From assembly GCA_036679665.1 (NCBI GenBank), contig JAZHEJ010000061.1:1-59087 (forward strand): DNA of 59,087 bases, read 5' to 3'. Made by a program: the position numbers and the translations under genes. The notes below the pieces were generated by a model, which ran no database searches, was not told the origin of the DNA, and saw nothing but the letters and a program-made list of their open reading frames with translations. The DNA comes from Tethybacter castelli. GTDB lineage: Bacteria > Pseudomonadota > Gammaproteobacteria > Tethybacterales > Tethybacteraceae. Each line of letters opens with the position of its first letter. Within the stretch, counting starts at the first letter, position 1. This document shows, piece by piece, positions 53,353 to 59,087 of this stretch.

Positions 53353-54936
53353 ATGACCGCCGGCTTCGGTCGTTCGCCAAATCTGCTCGGCTATGACCGT
53401 AAAGCGTTAACTGGCTGGCTAGCCGGCCTTGCGCAACCGGAATTTCGTGCGCGCCAGCTTCTAAAATGGATTCACGGCCGCGGAGAAACCGATTTTGCCA
53501 ATATGACTGATTTGTCGGTCGCGTTGCGAAAACAACTTGCCGATCTTAGCATTTGTGTCGCGCCCAAATTGCGCGGACAGTCCGAAGCCAAAGACGGTAC
53601 CCGCAAATTTTTGTTTGACGCAGGTGGTCCGGCAATCGAAGCGGTATGGATTCCCGAAGTGAAACGACGCACCTTGTGCGTTTCTTCTCAAGCCGGTTGC
53701 GCGCTAGGGTGCACTTTCTGTCTGACCGGCAAACAAGGATTCGAACGCAATTTGGATAGCTGGCAAATTATCGGCCAGTTGGCCGCGGTCAATAACCTCC
53801 TTGGCGATACCGGCCGGGTTACCAATGTTGTCTTCATGGGGATGGGCGAACCGCTGCTTAATCTGGAAAATGTCGAGCCGGCGCTACGGGTAATGATCGA
53901 TCCGCTAGGATACGGGATATCCAGGCGCAAGGTAACCGTCAGCACCGCCGGAGTGGTGCCGGGCATTGATCGGTTGCGCGACAGCGCGCCGGTGGCTTTG
54001 GCCATATCGTTGCACGCCGCTGACGACGAACTGCGCAGTGAGCTGGTGCCGCTCAATCGTCGCTATCCTCTTTCAGACTTGCTTGGGGCCTGCAGGCGTT
54101 ATCTTGAAGCTGCGCCGCGCGACTTTATAACCTTCGAGTACATTATGCTGGATCATGTCAACGACGCGCCATCTCAAGCGCGTGATCTGGTGCGTTTACT
54201 TAGCCGAATTCCGGCCAAAATCAATTTGATTCCGTTTAACGCGTTTCCTGGTTCAAGCTATCAGGCATCGTCGTCAAATCGCCTCTACAAATTCCGCGAC
54301 ACCCTAAATACCGGCGGTCTTATCGCCACTATTCGCCGCCAGCGCGGCAATGACATCCTCGCCGCTTGCCGACAATTGGCAGAAGCCGGCGCGGAATTGG
54401 TCAGAATCACTGTCGACACTCCAAAGGCTGCGGCCAGCGTCGCGCGCATACGCGACCGACTAGACGCGATGGAGTGCGCGGTGCCTCTGATCGGCGACTT
54501 TCACTACAACGGCCACAAACTGCTGTTGCGTGAGCCTAGTTGCGCGGCGGCACTGGCCAAATACAGGATTAATCCAGGTAACGTTGGCAAAGGCGACAAG
54601 CGCCTCAAACATTTCGCGACCATGATCGAAACCGCGATCGAGCTGGGCAAAGTGGTGCGCATCGGCGCGAACTGGGGAAGCCTTGATACGGAAATACTCA
54701 CCAAGTATATGGACGAAAACGGCAAGCTGGCGCAACCGCGCAACGATAACGAAGTCGCCGTTGACGCGTTGGTCGCATCCTGCGCGGAGTCCGCCGCATA
54801 CGCGCAAAAGCTGGGCCTGAGTCCTGATCGGATAGTGCTGTCGGTTAAGGTTAGCAAGGTGCCGTTGGTGGTGAATGCCTATCGCAAAATCGCCCAACGC
54901 TGCTCGCTCGCGATGCATATCGGCTTTGCTGCTTGA
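53353..54936 (+). CDS. rlmN: RlmN 23S rRNA/tRNA adenine-C2 methyltransferase, fused in frame to an ispG fragment
   Basis: One open frame of 527 codons. Residues 1-342 are a complete RlmN: CALGCTFC radical-SAM motif (116-123), FMGMGEPLLN, SLHAADDELRSELVPLN, and the C-terminal catalytic Cys in DILAACRQL. From about residue 341 the sequence is IspG (AEAGAELVRITVDTP, GDFHYNGHKL, YRINPGN, RIGANWGSLD), ending at a frameshift. pilF, rodZ and the ispG 5' part, normally between the two genes, are missing. The RlmN part should fold and act; the tail is 185 extra residues. Confidence 0.9.
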   Translation: MTAGFGRSPNLLGYDRKALTGWLAGLAQPEFRARQLLKWIHGRGETDFANMTDLSVALRKQLADLSICVAPKLRGQSEAKDGTRKFLFDAGGPAIEAVWIPEVKRRTLCVSSQAGCALGCTFCLTGKQGFERNLDSWQIIGQLAAVNNLLGDTGRVTNVVFMGMGEPLLNLENVEPALRVMIDPLGYGISRRKVTVSTAGVVPGIDRLRDSAPVALAISLHAADDELRSELVPLNRRYPLSDLLGACRRYLEAAPRDFITFEYIMLDHVNDAPSQARDLVRLLSRIPAKINLIPFNAFPGSSYQASSSNRLYKFRDTLNTGGLIATIRRQRGNDILAACRQLAEAGAELVRITVDTPKAAASVARIRDRLDAMECAVPLIGDFHYNGHKLLLREPSCAAALAKYRINPGNVGKGDKRLKHFATMIETAIELGKVVRIGANWGSLDTEILTKYMDENGKLAQPRNDNEVAVDALVASCAESAAYAQKLGLSPDRIVLSVKVSKVPLVVNAYRKIAQRCSLAMHIGFAA

Positions 54937-55414
54937 AGGCATCGGCGATACGATTCGGGTGTCGTTGACACCGCGCCCGGGCGATCCGCGTACTGAAGAG
55001 GTGCGCGTCGCCTGGCATATTCTGCAGGCGCTGGGTCTGCGTAGCCATACTCCGACCGTAACCGCATGCCCGGGTTGCGGACGCACAACTTCGGTTTTCT
55101 TTCGTGAGCTCGCAGCTCGCGTCCAAAAGCGAATTGAGGTGCAGATGCCGCGCTGGAAAGAGATTTATCCCGGCGTCGAACAGTTAAACATCGCGGTAAT
55201 GGGATGTGTGGTTAACGGCCCCGGCGAAAGCAAACACGCTGACATTGGCATAAGCCTACCCGGATCCGGTGAAAATCCGGTCGCGATAGTCTACGCGGAC
55301 GGCGACAAATTCACTTCACTAAAAGGTAAAACCATTGCCGACGATTTCGAAAAGATTCTCGAACAGTACATAGCTAAGCGGTTCGGACAATCCGAACAAG
55401 CTTTAAAGCATTAA
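54373..55414 (+). pseudogene. ispG: ispG (GcpE), 5'-truncated and frameshifted
   Basis: IspG makes HMBPP in the MEP isoprenoid pathway. Here the first part (to about the QLAEAG word) is replaced by rlmN. The middle runs in the rlmN frame to TGA near 54934. The C-terminus continues in another frame from about SALLLEGIGDTIRVSL to 55414, with cluster motifs CPGCGRT and MGCVVNGPGES intact. About 17-20 residues around the usual TEAG motif are missing at the frame change near 54915-54925. The reading is a double deletion or an assembly fault. Confidence 0.85.
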
Positions 55415-55445
55415 CTAAACGATTGGCGCCGCAAGGCGCTTATGG

Positions 55446-56255
55446 CTACTGCTCCGCAACCAAATTGCTCCAGTCGCGAGTTTTGAACCAGTAATTGTGG
55501 CGCTCTTGCAACCAACCGCTTTCAAGCTTGGTCAAAATCCAGTTGTTGAAAAAGTTCAAGGCGTCAGGGTCGCCTTTGCGCAATCCAAATCCTTCGTTGC
55601 TGTTGTCAAAAGTTTCAAGAAAAGGCAAAAACAACTTATTGTCGTGGTCTGAAATCGCAACCGCGGCAGACGGCGATGCGGCTACCCACGCGGTGGCGTT
55701 GCCGTTTACAACTTCTTGTACCGAGGTGGCTTCTTCGTCAAACAAACGCACTTGCGCATTCGGAAAAATCTTGTTTACCGCATTGACCGCCGAAGAACCG
55801 CGACGAATGCTAAAGGTGACATCACTGTCGTCGTAGGACGCAAAATCGAGTCGATCACCCGCCAAATCACGATTGGCGACGATCAGCAAACCGGATTGCG
55901 CGTACGGAGTGCTGAAATTAATTTTCAGATTACGTTCAGGAGTTATCGACATCCCGCCGATAATGGCATCGAATTTGCCGGCAAGCAATGCGGGAATAAT
56001 TCCGTCCCACTGCGTCGGCACGATCACCAGTTCCACGCCCATATCGTTGGCAACTTCACGAGCCACATCCACCTCAAAGCCGATGAACTCGCCCTCTTTG
56101 CTCCGCATTACCCAAGGGACAAAAGTACTCATCCCGACCCGTATTTCGCCCGCCGACAAAATATCGTCAACCAACGTTTGAGCTTGCGCAACTTGATAAT
56201 TCGTACCGAACGACAGCAGCAAAACTGCTCCGGCTAATATTTTTTTCAGATTCAT
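55446..56255 (-). CDS. Polar amino-acid ABC transporter, periplasmic binding protein
   Basis: A 269-residue SBP (family 3). A signal peptide (KKILAGAVLLLSFGTNYQVAQA) precedes ILSAGEIRVGMSTFVPWVM, GEFIGFEVDVAREVANDMGV and GKFDAIIGGMSITPERN, which form the amino-acid pocket. The ATG at 56255 is chosen over a frame starting at 56321 because it gives a normal Lys-Lys signal peptide. It is divergent from two permease genes. Confidence 0.9.
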   Translation of the reverse strand: MNLKKILAGAVLLLSFGTNYQVAQAQTLVDDILSAGEIRVGMSTFVPWVMRSKEGEFIGFEVDVAREVANDMGVELVIVPTQWDGIIPALLAGKFDAIIGGMSITPERNLKINFSTPYAQSGLLIVANRDLAGDRLDFASYDDSDVTFSIRRGSSAVNAVNKIFPNAQVRLFDEEATSVQEVVNGNATAWVAASPSAAVAISDHDNKLFLPFLETFDNSNEGFGLRKGDPDALNFFNNWILTKLESGWLQERHNYWFKTRDWSNLVAEQ

Positions 56256-56496
56256 AATAATATATTTTAAAGAAACTTGGAAGTGAATGGTGGTACCAAC
56301 GGTATAGGCAACTGTATGCAAAAACCAGCGATGATTTTACGCTATGATGCAAATTTCATATAAAGGATCCGTTTGGTATCACTTTTTGCCAACGTTATAC
56401 CTTTTGTCAATGCTCAAAATTGCAACCTTATAATTGGCGCTATTGAGCGCAGGTCGATGGCTTGGGCTTTCGCCTAAGTACTGAACGTCGCAGCAA
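56256..56496 (+). promoter_or_regulatory. Divergent control region of the amino-acid ABC transporter
   Basis: A 241-base AT-rich gap. For the permeases, TTGTCA (56404-56409) and TATAAT (56429-56434) are 19 bases apart, a little wide. No clear box pair is seen for the binding-protein gene. No ORF is credible here. Confidence 0.35.
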
Positions 56497-57339
56497 GTGT
56501 CTTTTCCCAACTTCACGTTTAGCCGTCGTTTTGCTTGGTTTAGACAAAGCCGATGGCAGGCTATCGGCGCCATACTGATCATCGGCGGATTGGCGGTGTT
56601 TTTATGGCAAGGCGGTACCAGCAGTGAATATAACTGGCAATGGTATCGCTTGCAACGCGTGTTGCTCCCGGGTTGGCGCAACGACGTGTGGACGTGGGGG
56701 CCGCTGGTCGGCGGTTTAAAACTGACTTTGATCTTGGCGGCAATCAGCGCTCCGATTGCCGGTTTGATCGGCCTGATTGTCGCGATTGGCGAAAGCAGCC
56801 GCTTCTTGGTGTTGCGCATGCTAGCTGCCGGCTATGTTGAGCTGATTCGCAACACCCCGCTTTTGGTCCAGCTGTATTTGCTGTACTTCATGTTCGCCAA
56901 CTTCTTTAATCTTGAGCGGGTAACCTCCGGTATTTTGGCGCTGGCGCTGTTTGAAGGCGCTTTTGCGGCCGAAATTTTTCGCGCCGGTTTCAACAGCATT
57001 CCGACCGGTCAACGTCGCGCCGCGATGGCGCTGGGATTTAATCGACTGCAGTCTTTTCGCCTGATTTACCTGCCCCAAAGCCTGCCGCTAATCATGCCGC
57101 CGCTGGCCGGCCTTTTTGTCGCGCTGATCAAGCACTCGTCGATTGTTTCGGTGGTGGCGTTGCCGGAATTGACCGACATTGCCCGCAATTTGATTGCCGA
57201 TACTTTTCTGACTTTCGAAATCTGGCTGACCGTTGCCGCAGTTTATATTTTTCTGTGCTTTAGCGTGTCGACGTCAATTCGCATCTGGGAAAAACGTCTG
57301 CTGTCCAGACTGGGCACCCAACAAAGTACCGCTCGATGA
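56497..57339 (+). CDS. Polar amino-acid ABC transporter permease 1
   Basis: A 280-residue HisMQ-type permease from a GTG start. About five to six TM helices are present. GGLKLTLILAAISAPIAGLIG starts the permease domain. ELIRNTPLLVQLYLLYF and the EAA-loop region RRAAMALGFNRLQSFRLIYLPQ are typical. EYNWQW before the domain recurs in the next gene as EYNWNW, marking a related pair. The stop overlaps permease 2 by four bases. No ATPase gene is in the window. Confidence 0.9.
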   Translation: MSFPNFTFSRRFAWFRQSRWQAIGAILIIGGLAVFLWQGGTSSEYNWQWYRLQRVLLPGWRNDVWTWGPLVGGLKLTLILAAISAPIAGLIGLIVAIGESSRFLVLRMLAAGYVELIRNTPLLVQLYLLYFMFANFFNLERVTSGILALALFEGAFAAEIFRAGFNSIPTGQRRAAMALGFNRLQSFRLIYLPQSLPLIMPPLAGLFVALIKHSSIVSVVALPELTDIARNLIADTFLTFEIWLTVAAVYIFLCFSVSTSIRIWEKRLLSRLGTQQSTAR

Positions 57340-58220
57340 ACAAACCGGCTGGCAAACGCAAAAATTCAGTTTTGGACTGGGTCGTGGCATTGCTGATTTT
57401 GGCCGCGCTGGGAGGGCTGGCCGCCAAAATTGCCGCGGGTTTTGAATACAACTGGAACTGGCTGGTGCCGTTGCGGTTTTTCGTTTCCATCGACGCTGAA
57501 GGCGGCTGGCGGGCAGGGTTGCTGATGCAAGGTTTGTTGATGACATTGCGGTTGGCGATATGGGGAGGGTTGCTGTGTGCGATTTTAGGACTGATCATCG
57601 GTCTGATGCGCACCAGCAACCTGTTGATCATGCGCGTAACCAGTTTGGTATTTGTCGAATCGGTTCGCAACATACCGCCGCTGGTGTTTATATTCATCAT
57701 GTACTTTTTTGTCAGCAACCAGCTGCTGCCGCCCAAGTTGATTTCCTTTCTTGCCGATCTGGCCGAGGATAATTCTTGGTTTGCGGTGTTGTTTTGTCCG
57801 CCGGATCTGATTGAAAACTTTTTGTCCGGATTGCTGTGTATCGCGCTTTACGAAGCGTCCTATGTGGGTGAGATCGTGCGCGGCGGAATCCAGTCGATCA
57901 CCGGCGGCCAATGGGAGGCTTCGCGCGCGCTCGGGATGCGCCGATGGCTCACATTGCGCAAAGTTATTCTGCCGCAGGCGCTACGCAAAATAGTACCTCC
58001 GTTTACCAATCAGCTGATCTCGCTGGTTAAAGATTCGTCAATCATTTCCGTAATCTCGGTACAAGAGTTGACCTTCACCGGCATTGAGGTTGCGACCACC
58101 ACCGGCCGACTGTTCGAAACCTTGTTGCTGATATCCATACTTTATTTCTTCTTGTGTTGGCCCATATCGCTGGTGTTGCGGCAGACCGAGACCAAACGCG
58201 GTTCCCAAAGCTTGGCTTAA
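57336..58220 (+). CDS. Polar amino-acid ABC transporter permease 2
   Basis: A 294-residue HisMQ-type permease. GLLMTLRLAIWGGLLCAILG starts the domain. FVESVRNIPPLVFIFIMYF, EASYVGEIVRGGIQS and the EAA loop WEASRALGMRRWLTLRKVILPQ are present. An extra segment (about 130-160, LPPKLISFLADLAEDNSWF) separates helices, longer than in permease 1. Together with the divergent binding protein it would import an amino acid; the ATPase must be elsewhere. Confidence 0.9.
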   Translation: MNKPAGKRKNSVLDWVVALLILAALGGLAAKIAAGFEYNWNWLVPLRFFVSIDAEGGWRAGLLMQGLLMTLRLAIWGGLLCAILGLIIGLMRTSNLLIMRVTSLVFVESVRNIPPLVFIFIMYFFVSNQLLPPKLISFLADLAEDNSWFAVLFCPPDLIENFLSGLLCIALYEASYVGEIVRGGIQSITGGQWEASRALGMRRWLTLRKVILPQALRKIVPPFTNQLISLVKDSSIISVISVQELTFTGIEVATTTGRLFETLLLISILYFFLCWPISLVLRQTETKRGSQSLA

Positions 58221-58240
58221 TTAACCTTTACGGTACAAAA

Positions 58241-58789
58241 TTAAAATTTGTTTTCTTTACCTTCGCGCAGTTTCTTGAAATTCTGTCGGTGCCTAATCAC
58301 AATGATAAGGGCAATCGCCGCGCTGCAGGTTGCCGTATAACTGCCAAATTCATATAACCAAGCACAAAGCAGCATCAATGTGATCATCGTACCCACCGAC
58401 GCGATTGACGAAGTGCGGGTCAAACGAAAAATCAGATACCACAATAACAAACCACCGACTCCTAAGCGCCAGTCCATGATCAAAAACGCACCGAAGCCGG
58501 TGGCTACGCCACGTCCGCCATGAAAGCGCAGCCACGGAGTAAACGCGTGGCCGACGACCGCAAAGCAGCCGGCCACCGCGGCAATTTCAGCGGTGTCCAG
58601 CAACAACCGACAAGCCAGCGCCGGCAGTACCGCCTTGAGCAGATCCAATGTGAACACCATCGCCGCAGCAGACCGATTACCGCTGCGCATGACGTTGGTC
58701 GCCCCGGGATTTTCCGAACCGTAACTGCGCGGATCAGGTAAACGGAAAGCTTTCGCGACCAGCACGGCAAACGGAATCGAACCGCACAA
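58241..58789 (-). CDS. plsY: PlsY, acyl-phosphate:glycerol-3-phosphate acyltransferase
   Basis: A five-TM enzyme making lysophosphatidic acid. LCGSIPFAVLVAK, GSENPGATNVMRSGNRSAA, HAFTPWLRFHGGRGVATGFG and IRHRQNFKKLREG are the three active-site loops. TTG 58789 is the only standard start, but it cuts the first TM helix. Upstream codons in frame (IAVDLLIAAIAGF) complete that helix back to 58828, where an ATA codon overlaps the stop of the neighbouring gene; no ATG, GTG or TTG exists there. The true start may be a rare codon. Confidence 0.88.
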   Translation of the reverse strand: MCGSIPFAVLVAKAFRLPDPRSYGSENPGATNVMRSGNRSAAAMVFTLDLLKAVLPALACRLLLDTAEIAAVAGCFAVVGHAFTPWLRFHGGRGVATGFGAFLIMDWRLGVGGLLLWYLIFRLTRTSSIASVGTMITLMLLCAWLYEFGSYTATCSAAIALIIVIRHRQNFKKLREGKENKF

Positions 58790-58824
58790 AAAGCCGGCAA
58801 TTGCGGCGATGAGTAAATCGACGG

Positions 58825-59010
58825 CTATTTGACCTTACCCCATCCGCCCCCGCCGGGGGTACGCAGCTCGAACGTATCACCCGCTTTAACGTGCCATAAA
58901 GCCCGACCCGCGCCGCTATGCCGCGTTCCTTGCGCGGTACGCACCCAGTTAATACCGGTTTTGCCATCCTCGCCCCCCGCGCTGCCCGCCGGGGCAATTC
59001 GGCGCCGACC
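58825..59010 (-). CDS. Hydantoinase B / 5-oxoprolinase subunit, C-terminal end
   Basis: The last 61 residues of a HyuB-type protein. APAGSAGGEDGKTGINWV, HVKAGDTFELRTPGGGGWG and a Lys-Val-Lys end match the family C-terminus. The TAG stop lies next to plsY. The upstream part is cut by the end-of-contig copy at 59011. Members hydrolyse 5-oxoproline or hydantoins with HyuA. Confidence 0.8.
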   Translation of the reverse strand, partial: GRRRIAPAGSAGGEDGKTGINWVRTAQGTRHSGAGRALWHVKAGDTFELRTPGGGGWGKVK

Positions 59011-59087
59011 AGCCAGCGCCGGCAGTACCGCCTTGAGCAGATCCAATGTGAACACCATCGCCGCAGCAGACCGATTACCGCTGCGCA
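59011..59087. repeat. 77-bp exact direct copy of plsY positions 58613-58689
   Basis: The last 77 bases of the window equal 58613-58689 inside plsY, and the base before the match differs. The length is the same as the copy at the left end. The frame of hyuB does not continue as a HyuB protein across 59010. Confidence 0.9.

Noticed and set aside
55381..55440. Two hairpins, GTTCGGA/TCCGAAC at 55381-55397 and GGCGCC-GCAA-GGCGCT at 55425-55440
   Set aside because: Neither is followed by a T-run on either strand; the first lies in the ispG end. They are not called terminators.

Overview
The window looks like a metagenomic or single-cell contig from a proteobacterium of the Gamma/Betaproteobacteria radiation. 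The evidence is the complete 16S rRNA gene with gamma/beta-type signature stretches, the tolQRAB-pal block, the lptM-lysA/cyaY arrangement, the tRNA-tuf-secE-nusG-rplKAJL-rpoBC block, and lpxH, lipBA and tatABC of proteobacterial type. The exact lineage cannot be fixed by eye. Genes are packed with many 1-4 nt overlaps, and several loci carry what look like deletions (rlmN-ispG fusion, broken MBL gene, hisI and tRNA-Thr absent from their usual places, motif-dead PriA). That pattern fits genome streamlining or reduction, unless some junctions are assembly chimeras.

Layout: 1-77 is an exact copy of 330-406, followed by the tail of ybgC, then tolQ-tolR-tolA-tolB-pal-cpoB, rsmD, a second cpoB-like gene, coaD and a ferredoxin. 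On the minus strand come lysA and a very short lptM, then divergent cyaY and a minus-strand slt. A phasin gene has its own promoter and terminator. Next come a small membrane ORF, adk and a pyrophosphate-type phosphofructokinase. An isolated 16S gene follows (13713-15249), with its own RNase III-type processing stem and no 23S or 5S behind it. Then come a degenerate priA, xseA and moaA.

19973-26952 is accessory: a PrpF-family isomerase, a TctC-type binding protein and an AbrB-family membrane protein on the minus strand, then an AcuI-type reductase, a broken MBL-fold gene and an Atm1-type ABC exporter. A long minus-strand operon (34670 down to 26949) couples two tandem DUF2723 (TMEM260-like) membrane proteins to pheA, hisF, hisE and tatABC. 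lipB-lipA, lpxH, a periplasmic cyclophilin, tusA-mogA and a DUF2062 gene follow.

The information-processing block is on the minus strand: tRNA-Tyr, tRNA-Gly, tuf, tRNA-Trp, secE, nusG, rplK, rplA, rplJ, rplL, rpoB, rpoC. RpoB carries an insertion of about 100 residues. Downstream on the plus strand are ndk and rlmN fused in frame to a broken ispG. Last come a polar amino-acid ABC transporter without its ATPase, plsY and the C-terminal end of a hydantoinase-B gene. The final 77 bases repeat 58613-58689. The 77-base copies at both ends are most simply a k=77 assembly-graph signature.
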